Notes: generated by a model not told the origin, from the letters alone. A DNA stretch of 64,000 nt from Mycobacterium cookii (GCF_010727945.1 NZ_AP022569.1:4278001-4342000); one strand, 5' to 3'. Positions 18,260-26,802 are shown, numbered from the stretch's first letter. Program-made: numbers and translations.

Positions 18260-19728
18260 CCGGCCAGCGCGGACTTCTCCTCGGCGCGGCCGAACACCAT
18301 GGCCTCTTCGACCCGGTCGAACCGGTAGTCGATGGCGTCGGCGAAGTAGTTCTGTCGCACGTTCCACGGCCGCTTGATGCCGGACTTCGGCAGCGCGTGC
18401 GGTGCCCGCAACACGTAGCCGGCCTGGATGTCCCACGCCGGCTTCTCCGGCATCGGCTCACCGCTCAGATGCGGGTAGGCGTGTGTGTAACCGAGAGAGT
18501 TCATGTGCGCCAGCAATTTCGCCGTCGCACGCGCGGTCATATCGGCGCGCAGCGTCCACGAGGCGTTGGTGTAGCCGACGCACCAGAACAAGTTGGGCAC
18601 GTCCTCCAGCATGTGCGCCTTGTAGACGAACCGATCCTGTGGCTTGATCTCGGCGCCGTCGATGGACACCGTCACTCCACCGAGCGCCTGCAACTGCAGA
18701 CCGGTGGCGGTGACGACGATGTCGGCATCCAGATGTCTTCCCGACGTCAGATCGATTCCGGTGGAATCGAAGTGGTCGATGTGGTCGGTGACCACCTCGG
18801 CGCGGCCTTCGCCGATCGCGGTGTACAAGTCGGCGTCGGGGATCAGGCACAGCCGCTGGTCCCACGGGTTGTAGCGCGGCTTGAAATGGGTGTCGACGTC
18901 GTAGCCCTCGGGCAGGTACCGGAGTGCGATCCGGCGGATCCACCACTTCACGAAGCCCGGCGTCTTGCGGGCCAGGAACCAGATCACGCCTTCCATCAGC
19001 GCGTTGCTCTGCCGGGCGAACAGATGAGAAATCCTGCGCGGCAACACCTTACGCACCGCGTTCGTCGGCTTGCTGGTTCTCGCCGCCGAGAACAGGTAGG
19101 TCGGTGAACGCTGCAGCATGGTGACCTTGGCGGCCTTTTCGGCCAGCGACGGGATCAGCGACATTGCCGTGGCGCCGCTGCCGATCACCACCACTTTCTT
19201 GTCGCGGAAGTCGAGGTTGGAGGGCCAGTGCTGCGGATGGACGACGGTGCCGCCGAATTCGTTGAGGCCGGGGAAGTCCGGCGTGTAGCCCTCGTCGTAG
19301 TTGTAGTAGCCGGACCCGAAGAACACGAAGCGGCCGCGGTAGGTCGTCTCGGCACCGTCCCGCTCAGCGGTGACGGTCCAGGTGTCGGTCGAGGAGTCCC
19401 AGTCCGCCGAGCGGACATGGGTGTTGAACTGGATGTGCCGGTCGATGCCGTACTTGCCTGCTGTGGCGCTGAGGTAATCCCGGATGTCCGCCCCGTCGGC
19501 CACCCGCTCCTGTCCGGTCCACGGTTCCCACGGGAAGCACAGCGTGAAGATGCTGCTGTCGGAGCGCACGCCCGGATAGCGGAACAGGTCCCAGGTGCCG
19601 CCGATCTGGTCGCGCCGCTCCAGGATGACGTAGCTGGTGCCCGGATTGCGCTCGGTGATGCGGTAGGCGGCGCCCAGCCCCGAAATGCCTGCCCCGATGA
19701 TCACGACGTCGACGTCGGTCACACTCAT
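18256..19728 (-). CDS. Baeyer-Villiger flavin monooxygenase (Rv0565c-like)
   Basis: A 490-residue class B flavoprotein. FAD motif VIIGAGISGLGAAYR is at the N terminus, the NADPH motif VVVIGSGATAMSL is near residue 190, and between them is the BVMO fingerprint FGGTVVHPQHWP. It would insert oxygen beside a ketone or oxidise sulfur. The M. tuberculosis relatives Rv0565c and EthA are linked to activation of ethionamide-type prodrugs. Start ATG 19728. Length is normal and nothing suggests disruption. Confidence 0.9.
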   Translation of the reverse strand: MSVTDVDVVIIGAGISGLGAAYRITERNPGTSYVILERRDQIGGTWDLFRYPGVRSDSSIFTLCFPWEPWTGQERVADGADIRDYLSATAGKYGIDRHIQFNTHVRSADWDSSTDTWTVTAERDGAETTYRGRFVFFGSGYYNYDEGYTPDFPGLNEFGGTVVHPQHWPSNLDFRDKKVVVIGSGATAMSLIPSLAEKAAKVTMLQRSPTYLFSAARTSKPTNAVRKVLPRRISHLFARQSNALMEGVIWFLARKTPGFVKWWIRRIALRYLPEGYDVDTHFKPRYNPWDQRLCLIPDADLYTAIGEGRAEVVTDHIDHFDSTGIDLTSGRHLDADIVVTATGLQLQALGGVTVSIDGAEIKPQDRFVYKAHMLEDVPNLFWCVGYTNASWTLRADMTARATAKLLAHMNSLGYTHAYPHLSGEPMPEKPAWDIQAGYVLRAPHALPKSGIKRPWNVRQNYFADAIDYRFDRVEEAMVFGRAEEKSALAG

Positions 19729-19791
19729 AACGAACCTCGCTTCTGGGGCGGCAGTGTGTTGCTGATCACCACATTAGGCCCGTGGTCGACA

Positions 19792-20409
19792 TTACGAGGT
19801 CGCGAGTAGGACATCGACGTGCAGTGGTGCGCACAGATCAATGAGCCAGATCTGGTCGGCGGGACTGGCGAAGATGCGCGCGTGCGTCGGGTCTTGAGCG
19901 AACGCGTGAGCGCACTTGTCACCGAAGAACACGTATGCCTTGCTGTTGTTGCACAGCCGCGACATCCACACCATGCCGTCGACGCCGATCCCGTGCGCGG
20001 ACTCGGCCCATGTCACCGTCGTCGAGTAGGTGGAGGCGGGGCTCGAGGTGACGTCTTCGGGAGCGACCTTGAGTCGTCGTAACCCCATGCCGTGCAAGAC
20101 CGCGAGCCGTAGGTCACGGGTGACCTCGAGGCGGGCGAGGGCCTTCGGCGCGTATTGGTCGTAGGGCAGGTTGCCTCCCTCGACCGGGATGTCGTGCAAC
20201 AGCGTCTCGGCGACGGCCGCTTCTTCGGTGTCGGCCGCATACATGATCGGGACTACCGGCTTGCCGAAGAAACCGAACCGCGTTGCGGCGCCGACGCCGG
20301 GGTTGAAGTCAGTGGCTGCGCTGACGTTGGTGAAGACGCGATAGAGCAGGTGCTGTGCGGGCAGGGTCTCGATGTCCGGCGTGAACGGGCTCGGTGGCCC
20401 TTTCACCAC
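19792..20409 (-). CDS. RES-domain toxin
   Basis: A 205-residue RES-domain protein. The family's conserved polar residues can be placed in LLYRVFTNVSAATDFNPG (Arg), EEAAVAETLLHD (Glu) and the late DKCAHAFAQDPTHARIF region. RES toxins such as MbcT of M. tuberculosis break down NAD+. Translation probably starts at GTG 20409, which overlaps the upstream antitoxin stop by 7 bases, so the pair is coupled with the antitoxin first, as in known RES-Xre modules. Confidence 0.85.
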   Translation of the reverse strand: MVKGPPSPFTPDIETLPAQHLLYRVFTNVSAATDFNPGVGAATRFGFFGKPVVPIMYAADTEEAAVAETLLHDIPVEGGNLPYDQYAPKALARLEVTRDLRLAVLHGMGLRRLKVAPEDVTSSPASTYSTTVTWAESAHGIGVDGMVWMSRLCNNSKAYVFFGDKCAHAFAQDPTHARIFASPADQIWLIDLCAPLHVDVLLATS

Positions 20410-20909
20410 GAAACGGCCAGGGCTTCCGTGGCCACTGCGACGACCCGGTCCGGGTCATCGGTCAGGTGGTCTACCGGTCGGTCCCCGTCGAGATATGTCG
20501 TCGGCGAACACAACCACTGCACCAGGCCGGCCTCCGACCAGTCGTTGGCCTCTGCGATCTCGCGCAGCCGGCCGATCACGGCGAGCGGCTGCCCTCCCGG
20601 CCCGAACTGGAAATCCGGATAGGCAAGCTGGTTACCGCGGCGCACGGCGACCAGCTGGTCGTTGCGGTGCGCGGTGGCGGCGAGATTGCGTGGAGCGCGC
20701 GACCGCGACCCCATCCGTTTGCCGGCCTCGGTGCTGGTCAGCAGACCGAACTCGGCCTCGATCCGCGCATAGAGGTTGTGCTCGGCCTGCACGGCTCGGG
20801 CGATGGCGGGCTCGGCGTACACGGCGACCGATGCCAGGGCAGCTCCGACGGCTTGAGCGCTTTCGCGCACCCGCTGTGTTGCGGTGACCAGCTGTTCGAC
20901 CGAGCTCAT
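20403..20909 (-). CDS. RES-partner antitoxin (MbcA/ParS-Xre-like)
   Basis: A 168-residue protein directly upstream of the RES toxin. The C-terminal half, NQLAYPDFQFGPGGQPLAV then NDWSEAGLVQWLCSPTTYLD and PVDHLTDDPDRVVAVATEAL, matches the small helical domain of RES-associated antitoxins that occludes the toxin's NAD pocket. The N-terminal 80 residues are helical and Ala-rich, longer than in the compact MbcA. A conventional HTH is not obvious. The start ATG at 20909 lies 58 bases upstream of the yajQ stop on the same strand. Confidence 0.78.
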   Translation of the reverse strand: MSSVEQLVTATQRVRESAQAVGAALASVAVYAEPAIARAVQAEHNLYARIEAEFGLLTSTEAGKRMGSRSRAPRNLAATAHRNDQLVAVRRGNQLAYPDFQFGPGGQPLAVIGRLREIAEANDWSEAGLVQWLCSPTTYLDGDRPVDHLTDDPDRVVAVATEALAVSW

Positions 20910-20966
20910 GTGAACGATTCTACATGCGGATCATGCGTTCACAGATAGTGCACGAATCGCACGCTG

Positions 20967-21458
20967 TCAGCGGTAGTTCACGAACTGCAGCGCCACGTCC
21001 AGGTCGGACTTCTTCAGCAGTGCTTGGACTTCCTGCAGGTCATCCCGCTTTTTGCTGGTGACGCGGACCTCGTCGCCCTGAATCTGGGTCTTGACGCTCT
21101 TGGGGCCCTCGTCGCGGATCAGCTTGGTGATCTTCTTGGCGTTTTCGCTGCTGATGCCCTCTTTGAGGGTGCCGGTGACTTTGAACGTCTTCCCGGACGC
21201 CTGCGGCTCGCCGGCGTCGAACGCCTTGAGGCTGATGTCACGCCGGATCAGCTTTTCCTTGAAGACGTCGACGGCGGCCTTGACCCGCTCCTCGGTCGAG
21301 CTGGTCAGCTCGATCGCCTCGTCGCCCTTCCAGGCGATCTTGGTGTCGGTGCCGCGGAAGTCGAATCGGGTGCCGAGCTCCTTCGCGGCCTGGTTGAGCG
21401 CGTTGTCGACCTCTTGACGGTCGAGCTTGCTCACGACGTCGAACGATGAATCCGCCAT
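20967..21458 (-). CDS. YajQ family nucleotide-binding protein
   Basis: A 163-residue protein starting [20 protein letters not shown], exactly the length of Rv0566c. YajQ proteins have two small alpha/beta domains of RNA-binding type and bind nucleotides; some plant-pathogen members are cyclic-di-GMP effectors. Recognisable parts include [20 protein letters not shown] and [20 protein letters not shown]. The reading frame is open upstream to 21557, but that overlaps the tRNA on the other strand and is not used. Confidence 0.93.
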   Translation of the reverse strand: MADSSFDVVSKLDRQEVDNALNQAAKELGTRFDFRGTDTKIAWKGDEAIELTSSTEERVKAAVDVFKEKLIRRDISLKAFDAGEPQASGKTFKVTGTLKEGISSENAKKITKLIRDEGPKSVKTQIQGDEVRVTSKKRDDLQEVQALLKKSDLDVALQFVNYR

Positions 21459-21535
21459 TGGATACGTCCCCTTCCATCGATGTTGGCCGTTTGTTGTCCG
21501 AGTACATCTTCGTTGTATCCTGCTACACGCACCAC

Positions 21536-21621
21536 GGCAGATTGCCCGAGCGGCCAATGGGAGCGGACTGTAAATCCGTCGGCTTATGCCTACCCAGGTT
21601 CGAATCCTGGATCTGCCACCA
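21536..21621 (+). tRNA. tRNA-Tyr (GTA)
   Basis: Acceptor arm GGCAGAT at 21536-21542 pairs with ATCTGCC at 21611-21617, discriminator A and an encoded CCA follow to 21621. The anticodon GTA is at 21570-21572 in loop CTGTAAA. A long variable arm (type II tRNA) precedes the T arm CCAGG-TTCGAAT-CCTGG. The length and long variable arm are expected for bacterial tRNA-Tyr. Confidence 0.96.
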
Positions 21622-21637
21622 CAGTTCAGAGGTTATT

Positions 21638-21668
21638 CCCGGCGCTGATCGAAGCCTTCAGCGCCGGG
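21638..21668. terminator. Strong hairpin shared by tRNA-Tyr and the M20 gene
   Basis: A perfect 11-base inverted repeat, CCCGGCGCTGA at 21638-21648 and TCAGCGCCGGG at 21658-21668, with a 9-base loop. It stands 17 bases after the tRNA and spans the stop codon of the convergent amidohydrolase, so it can end transcription from both sides. There is no U tract on either strand, which is common for mycobacterial I-shaped terminators. Confidence 0.75.
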
Positions 21669-22908
21669 TAAGCCGTGACAGCGCTGCGACGGTCAGCGCC
21701 TCGACGCCGGTGGACAGCGTCGGTTCGATCACCGGTGCGAACTCCGGGGAGTGATTGCTGGGGAGCGGCTTTCGTCCTTCAGCGATTTCCTTGATCAGCT
21801 GCTGATCCAATCCGCCCCAGAACCAGAACGCGGTCGGCACGCCGAGTTCGCTGCCGAACAGGCCGACGTCTTCGCTACCGGCCAGGGGTTGATCGGATTC
21901 GAACACCCGCCCTTCGCCGAAGTGCTCGCGGAAGTCAACCGCGATCTCGTGCATGACCGTGTCGTCGACGGTGGTGATGGGGAAGCTGTAGGTCGTGGTG
22001 ATTGCGGGGTCTTTCTCCGCGCCTGAGGCCAGTGACTCCGCCTTCGCGATTCGCGCAATGGACGCCAGGATGGTTTCGCGGACCTCGTCGCGGAAGGTCC
22101 GGATGCTGATGCCCAGCTCGGCGTCGTCGGGAATGATGTTCTCCTTCGACCCCGCGTGCAGGTACCCGACCGTGACGACGGCTGGGTCGAACGGCGAAAG
22201 TTCGCGCGAGACAATGGTTTGCAGGCGCTGGACGACGTTGCATGCCATCACAATCGGGTCGATCGTGGCCCACGGTTGGGAGCCGTGACCACCACGGCCG
22301 AACAGTTGCAGCTTGAGTGAGTCCGCTGCGGCCAATGCCGGTCCGGTCTTGTAGGCGATCAGCCCGGCGGGCAGCGGGACCACGTGCTGGCCGAGCACCA
22401 CTTCCGGTTTCGGGAATCGATCGAACAAGCCGTCGTCGATCATGGCCTTCGCCCCACCGCCGATTTCCTCGGCCGGCTGAAAGACCGCAACGACCGTGCC
22501 CGCCCACGAGTCCCGCTGCGCTTGCAACAGTCGCAACGCACCCACCAACGCGGTCGCGTGCATGTCATGCCCGCACGCGTGCATAACCGGCACGTCCACG
22601 CCGTTGGCGTCGACGCCGCGTGCCGTGCTTGCGTAGGGCAGTCCGGTTTTCTCGGCGACAGGCAGTGCGTCGAAGTCCGCGCGCAACAGGACCGTCGGGC
22701 CCGTCCCGTTCCGAAGCACCGCCACCACGCCGGTGCTGCCGACGCCGGCGGTCACCTCGAGCCCTAGCGGTGCAAGAGCGTCCTGCACCTTCTGCGCTGT
22801 CCGATGTTCGTGAAAGGACAGTTCAGGATTGGCGTGCAGATCTCGGTAGAAGTCGTCCAGGCCCAGTCCCAGCGTGTCTTCCCAGCTGCCGGGCAGCGTG
22901 ATCGTCAT
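21658..22908 (-). CDS. M20-family amidohydrolase (hippurate hydrolase/IAA-amino-acid hydrolase type)
   Basis: A 416-residue M20D enzyme that hydrolyses an N-acyl or peptide bond of an amino-acid conjugate. Metal-binding residues appear in VMHACGHDMHATAL, FQPAEEIGGG and the C-terminal NHSPEFAPV; the GRGGHGSQPW segment starts the dimerisation domain. The stop codon sits inside the shared hairpin. It is 34 bases after the unknown gene upstream on the same strand and may be the last gene of a five-gene run with the two-component genes. Confidence 0.88.
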   Translation of the reverse strand: MTITLPGSWEDTLGLGLDDFYRDLHANPELSFHEHRTAQKVQDALAPLGLEVTAGVGSTGVVAVLRNGTGPTVLLRADFDALPVAEKTGLPYASTARGVDANGVDVPVMHACGHDMHATALVGALRLLQAQRDSWAGTVVAVFQPAEEIGGGAKAMIDDGLFDRFPKPEVVLGQHVVPLPAGLIAYKTGPALAAADSLKLQLFGRGGHGSQPWATIDPIVMACNVVQRLQTIVSRELSPFDPAVVTVGYLHAGSKENIIPDDAELGISIRTFRDEVRETILASIARIAKAESLASGAEKDPAITTTYSFPITTVDDTVMHEIAVDFREHFGEGRVFESDQPLAGSEDVGLFGSELGVPTAFWFWGGLDQQLIKEIAEGRKPLPSNHSPEFAPVIEPTLSTGVEALTVAALSRLTRR

Positions 22909-22942
22909 GAAAGGGATTCTGCTGCATCCGCACGGCGGGTCT

Positions 22943-23350
22943 CTACGCTTCGTTCAAGCGATCAATCGTGCTGGCCAGCGTCGATCTAGTTCGCTCGAAG
23001 TAGCCCAACGTCTGCACATCCATGGGCCCGGTGACGCGAAGCTGAACGTTCAGCTCCTTGAAGCGCCGGTAGCGCATGATCCTCAGCTCGATACCGCGAG
23101 CATCAGGGCCCGCGTTGCCGGTAAAGGTCACGGAGATCGACGTGGGGCTCTCCACCTGATCGAGGCAGTCACGAAGGTCGGCCCCGGCCACGGTCTGATC
23201 GTCTGAGTGACCGACGTGATAATCGCCCTTGGCGACCGGCGCTCCAAGCGACCCGGCACACCGCGCGACCACAGGTTCGAGGGCGTTCCACGCGGCGACC
23301 ACGTCAGGATTCGCGATCTCCAATTCGGCCAGGTGACTTGCGCTAGTCAT
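22943..23350 (-). CDS. Conserved hypothetical protein in two-component cluster
   Basis: A 135-residue soluble protein I do not recognise. It opens TSASHLAELEIANPDVVAAW and has the patterned segment SISVTFTGNAGPDARGIELR followed by MRYRRFKELNVQLRVTG, suggesting a small alpha/beta fold with a central sheet. No signal peptide or TM span. It lies 12 bases after the histidine kinase and 34 bases before the M20 gene, so co-transcription is likely. No function is proposed. Confidence 0.6.
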   Translation of the reverse strand: MTSASHLAELEIANPDVVAAWNALEPVVARCAGSLGAPVAKGDYHVGHSDDQTVAGADLRDCLDQVESPTSISVTFTGNAGPDARGIELRIMRYRRFKELNVQLRVTGPMDVQTLGYFERTRSTLASTIDRLNEA

Positions 23351-23362
23351 CTGCGCAGCTTT

Positions 23363-24691
23363 TCACCCCGAGGCCTGCGGCGCCTGCTGAGCAGAGGCGG
23401 GGGTCTCGACGACGGCGGCGACGCGGGTGCCCCGTCCGGGTGCGCTGTCGATCACCAGCTTCCCGCCGATGGCGGACACCCGGTCGGTCATGTTGGTCAA
23501 CCCGGTGCCGCCGGTCGTGGGCTCGAATCCGCAGCCGGTGTCGCTGATCGTGAGGGTCAGTGTCCGCGGGTCGGCGCTGGCGGTGATCGTCACGGTGGTG
23601 TCAGCGCCGCCATGCTTGGTCGCATTCTGCAACGCCTCGATGGCGCAGAAGTAGAGTGCGGCCTCGATCGGGGCGGGGTAGCGGCCGAGGTCCTGCAGGT
23701 CGAGCTGAATCGGGATCGGGGCGTGCGCGGCGACTGCCGGTAACGCCCGGGCCAGACCGCCGCTGACCAGCGACGGCGGGTAGATGCCATGCGCGAGGCG
23801 GCGGATTTCGGCGATCGCGGATTCCAGCAGCCCGGACGCCTCGGTGAGCAGCGACTGGTGGTTTCCGTTCTCGGCGGTGCGCGCGAGTTGGAGGAGCACC
23901 GCCAGAGCGACGAGGTGCTGCTGGGCGCCGTCGTGCAGGTCGCGTTCGAGGCGGCGCCGCTCCTCGTCGGCGGCCGTGACCAGCCTGCTGCGCGACGCCT
24001 CGGCTTCGGCGGCCCGCTCGGCGAGCATCTGTTCGGAGACGGCCAGCGCGCCCGCGTTGTTGAACGCGATCACCAGCAGGTGAAAGGCATGCACCGGCAG
24101 CGCCACCAGGATGAACGCGTTCTCGATCCAACGCGGCGGTTGGACGGCCAAGTGGGCGAAATGCTGAAAACGGGCCAACACCGCCAGCGCCAAGACGCAG
24201 CCCGCGGTGATCACGGCGAACGCCAGGCCGCGCTGCCAACGGATATAGGGCTGGGCGAAAACCACGGGAACCAGGGCAGCCAACACCATCACCGGCAGCA
24301 GGTTCGGCGCGACGAACGTGATGAGCAGCACCGCGGCCCAGTTACCGATACAGGCCACAGTGATCGATTGCCGATGCTTGCCGCGGCGCGCCAACGGCAG
24401 CGCGACCGCCAGCACCAGGCACTGGCCGGTGCATATCGCGGCAATCGCCAGGAACCAGGCTGATCGCAGCACGAACAGGTACTCCCACAGCGGCAACAGC
24501 ACACCGGCGCCGCCGTACATGGCCAAATAGCCGGTGAGGAACAGCTGAAAGCGTTCGACCGTGAACCGGTTCACGAGGTCGTGCGGCAGCAGTGACGACG
24601 ATCGGACCGCCGCATCCAGCAGCACTTTCGGCGCCCGCCAGTAGGGCGCCGATTCGTCCGCCGGCGCGGTGCTCAGTGGTTTGCTTGCCAT
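23363..24691 (-). CDS. Membrane sensor histidine kinase (NarL/DesK type)
   Basis: A 442-residue kinase. Residues about 45-230 hold six hydrophobic spans (for example YLFVLRSAWFLAIAAICTGQ, LAFAVITAGCVLALAVLA). A short coiled coil leads to the HisKA_3 dimerisation site RRLERDLHDGAQQHLVALAV with the phospho-accepting His, and the ATPase domain has DTGCGFEPTTGGTGLTNM. The start ATG 24691 overlaps the receiver-only gene by 19 bases. With no large sensor loop the signal is likely membrane-borne. Confidence 0.88.
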   Translation of the reverse strand: MASKPLSTAPADESAPYWRAPKVLLDAAVRSSSLLPHDLVNRFTVERFQLFLTGYLAMYGGAGVLLPLWEYLFVLRSAWFLAIAAICTGQCLVLAVALPLARRGKHRQSITVACIGNWAAVLLITFVAPNLLPVMVLAALVPVVFAQPYIRWQRGLAFAVITAGCVLALAVLARFQHFAHLAVQPPRWIENAFILVALPVHAFHLLVIAFNNAGALAVSEQMLAERAAEAEASRSRLVTAADEERRRLERDLHDGAQQHLVALAVLLQLARTAENGNHQSLLTEASGLLESAIAEIRRLAHGIYPPSLVSGGLARALPAVAAHAPIPIQLDLQDLGRYPAPIEAALYFCAIEALQNATKHGGADTTVTITASADPRTLTLTISDTGCGFEPTTGGTGLTNMTDRVSAIGGKLVIDSAPGRGTRVAAVVETPASAQQAPQASG

Positions 24692-25047
24692 AGCCGCGTC
24701 AGCAGGTCCGGACTCAAATGTTCCTTGTGCAGGTAGGCCGCGGCGCCGCAATCCGCCGCTCCCGGCGGAAGGTCCTCTTCGTCGTACGTCGACGTCAGCA
24801 GCACGATCAGGTCCGGATGCGCGGCGCGGATGCGCCGGGTCGCTTCGATACCGTCCATGCCCGGCATGTGGATGTCCATCAGCACGATCCCTGCGCTGCC
24901 ATCAGGTATGAGTTCCATTGCGGCTTCGGCAGATTCGCAATCGCCGGCCATGTCGAAGTCATTCGTGGCGGCCACGGTGGCGGCGGTGGCGCGCCGGAAA
25001 CTGGCCTGGTCGTCGACAACCCAGACCCGCACCCGATCGTCCGCCAT
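24673..25047 (-). CDS. Receiver-only response regulator
   Basis: A 124-residue CheY-like receiver with no output domain, starting MADDRVRVWVVDDQASF. Phosphorylation residues are all present: the Asp pair in VVDDQ, the acceptor Asp in VLMDIHMPGMDG, Thr in LLTSTYDEE and Lys in YLHKEHLS. It overlaps the kinase start by 19 bases, so both are translated together. A longer start at 25092 is possible. It could act as a phosphate sink or relay between the kinase and the adjacent LuxR regulator. Confidence 0.85.
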   Translation of the reverse strand: MADDRVRVWVVDDQASFRRATAATVAATNDFDMAGDCESAEAAMELIPDGSAGIVLMDIHMPGMDGIEATRRIRAAHPDLIVLLTSTYDEEDLPPGAADCGAAAYLHKEHLSPDLLTRLWQANH

Positions 25048-25116
25048 CTCCGGATGATGCCGCACCGCGTCGTCGCGGACGATGGTGCACACACCACTGT
25101 TTTCGTGGTGCGCACA

Positions 25117-25797
25117 TCATTTCTGCGCCACGGAGCCATGGTTATCGAGGAACATCAGCACCGCCTTCACCCGCCGATCGACGGAATCGTCGACGGTCAA
25201 GCCGAGTTTCGCGAAGATGGAGTTGATGTGTTTCTCCACGGCCCGCTGCGTCAGCACCAGCCGTTTCGCCACCGTGCGGTTGCTGAGCCCGGTCGCAAGT
25301 TCGGCCAGCACCTCACGCTCTCTAGGGGTCAGCCGACTGAGCGTGGCGACGGAGTTCGGCTGAGCGAGTAGCGCTTCCACCACCAGTGGATCGAGCACCG
25401 TCCCGCCGCCGGCGACCTGATGCACCGCCTCGCTGAGCTGTTCGAAATGCGATATGCGTTCCTTCAGCAGGTAGCCGCGGCCCGCCGTGCCGCCATCCAG
25501 CAATCCGGTTGCATAGCTCGGATCCGCATACTGCGACAGCACGATCACCCCGGTATCGGGGTGTGCGGTCCGCATCAACCGGGCCAGCCGAATGCCCTCA
25601 TCGGTCGAGGTCGGGGGCATCCGCACATCGGTGAACAACAGTCTCGGACGGTGCTGTTCGATCAGTTCGACGGTGGCGTCATAGTCCTCGGCAACGCCGA
25701 CGACAGTCACGTCCGGATCGGTTGACAGCGCCCGGTGAACGCTGTCTCGCACCAAGAGGTTGTCCTCGGCAATGACGACCGAAATTGGGCCACTCAC
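25117..25797 (-). CDS. LuxR/NarL-family response regulator
   Basis: A 226-residue regulator with an N-terminal receiver (SVVIAEDNLLVRDSV, acceptor Asp in LLFTDVRMPP, Lys in GYLLKERI) and a C-terminal LuxR HTH (LTPREREVLAELATGLSNRT, then VEKHINSIFAKLGL). It is the first gene of the minus-strand run, 69 bases ahead of the receiver-only gene. It is divergent from the small protein at 26025, with 227 bases of shared upstream sequence that probably contains its target sites. Confidence 0.9.
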   Translation of the reverse strand: MSGPISVVIAEDNLLVRDSVHRALSTDPDVTVVGVAEDYDATVELIEQHRPRLLFTDVRMPPTSTDEGIRLARLMRTAHPDTGVIVLSQYADPSYATGLLDGGTAGRGYLLKERISHFEQLSEAVHQVAGGGTVLDPLVVEALLAQPNSVATLSRLTPREREVLAELATGLSNRTVAKRLVLTQRAVEKHINSIFAKLGLTVDDSVDRRVKAVLMFLDNHGSVAQK

Positions 25798-25910
25798 CGT
25801 AACGTCGTCCTTCCTCGATCTTGATTTGTTAGCACTATCCGCGCATGTGCGCCGGGTCGCTAGAGTAGTGCGCTACTTAATTACCGACGGTGCACACACT
25901 GGGGGGGTAC

Positions 25911-25931
25911 ACACCACCACGGTTGTGGTGT
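25911..25931. promoter_or_regulatory. Inverted repeat in the divergent promoter region
   Basis: ACACCAC at 25911-25917 is repeated inverted as GTGGTGT at 25925-25931, with a 7-base centre. It lies in the interval between the LuxR regulator and the small gene at 26025. A second short inverted repeat, AGTAG-TGCG-CTACT at 25864-25877, sits next to an AT-rich stretch that could be a promoter. Spacing and symmetry suit binding of a dimeric regulator such as the LuxR protein; this is inference. Confidence 0.35.
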
Positions 25932-26024
25932 CTGCTTTCTGGTCGCCGCATCGTCGCCCGACGACACTCGATTCCTATCCGAGCAGGTCCAGCACAGGAC
26001 AGGCCAACAAGGTTAGGAGGCGAA

Positions 26025-26318
26025 ATGTCGCAATTAGCAGAGACATCCGTCGTAGCACGCGATGTCGCCAGTGAAGCTGAATCAGCCACGGTGAAGGACG
26101 GGACGCCCGCCGCGCCTGTCGTCATCACCGAACAGGAGGTGTTGTTCGGTACTCGGGCGGCTACGTCGTCGCGAGTTGCGTCGGCACCCCGCAGATGGAT
26201 CGGTGCGATCCGGGCCGCCGCTGCCTCGCTGCAGCTTCCGCCACCGCGACAGCACTATTCGACGGACACGAGTTACCTCGAGCGGTCGCGTATGGCTCGC
26301 GAAATGTACCGGCTGTGA
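26025..26318 (+). CDS. Small hypothetical protein, 97 aa
   Basis: I do not recognise this protein. ATG 26025 is chosen because an AGGAGG (26016-26021) stands just before it. The first 45 residues are acidic and polar with VVITEQEVLFGTRAA, the middle is Arg/Ala-rich (SAPRRWIGAIRAAAASLQL) and the C terminus is STDTSYLERSRMAREMYRL. No signal peptide or clear TM span; residues 58-70 could form an amphipathic helix. Its location opposite a LuxR regulator with palindromes between suggests regulated expression. Confidence 0.6.
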   Translation: MSQLAETSVVARDVASEAESATVKDGTPAAPVVITEQEVLFGTRAATSSRVASAPRRWIGAIRAAAASLQLPPPRQHYSTDTSYLERSRMAREMYRL

Positions 26319-26520
26319 GCAGCTTTGACAGCGCGGTGATGCTGCTGCCGCCGGCGTTGTCCGCGGGCGGCACGCAGTATCTGCTCAAGTGGTCGGACCG
26401 CGAACGGCGTCAACAGAATTCAGCAACTTCGGACGATGGCCTCGCCCTGAGGGCCAGCCACATCGGTTGCGAGTTACCGGATACGACGTTGATGCGGATC
26501 ACGCCTACCCAGGTCCGAAT

Positions 26521-26802
26521 CTACGGGCACCACGGCGGGATCGGGCAGAAATTGAGGCCCGGCGGAGTAGGCGGCTCCGGTCCCTCGGCAATATAGTCCG
26601 GGCACGGGTAGTGCACCCCGATCGGACACTGCTCGTGATACTCATGGCAAACGCTGAGGTCCCAACCGGTGGCCCGCAATCCGGGCCAGACGTATTGGCC
26701 CGGGCACCACGTCGAGGCCTGCGCGGTCCCTGCCCCCAGCACACCTGCAACCCCGCCCCACACCAGCACGCCGGCCGCTGCACCGCAGATCAGTCGCTTC
26801 AT
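26521..26802 (-). CDS. Small secreted cysteine-rich protein
   Basis: A 93-residue exported protein. A signal peptide covers residues 1-30 (KRLICGAAAGVLVWGGVAGV, cleavage after AQA). The mature part of about 60 residues is Pro/Trp-rich and has six cysteines, in TWCPG, LSVCHEY, EQCPIG, HYPCPDY, NFCPI and PPWCP, enough for three disulfides. Family unknown to me, though small Cys-rich exported proteins are frequent in mycobacteria. It stands alone, with 202 bases before it and about 70 after it. Confidence 0.65.
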   Translation of the reverse strand: MKRLICGAAAGVLVWGGVAGVLGAGTAQASTWCPGQYVWPGLRATGWDLSVCHEYHEQCPIGVHYPCPDYIAEGPEPPTPPGLNFCPIPPWCP

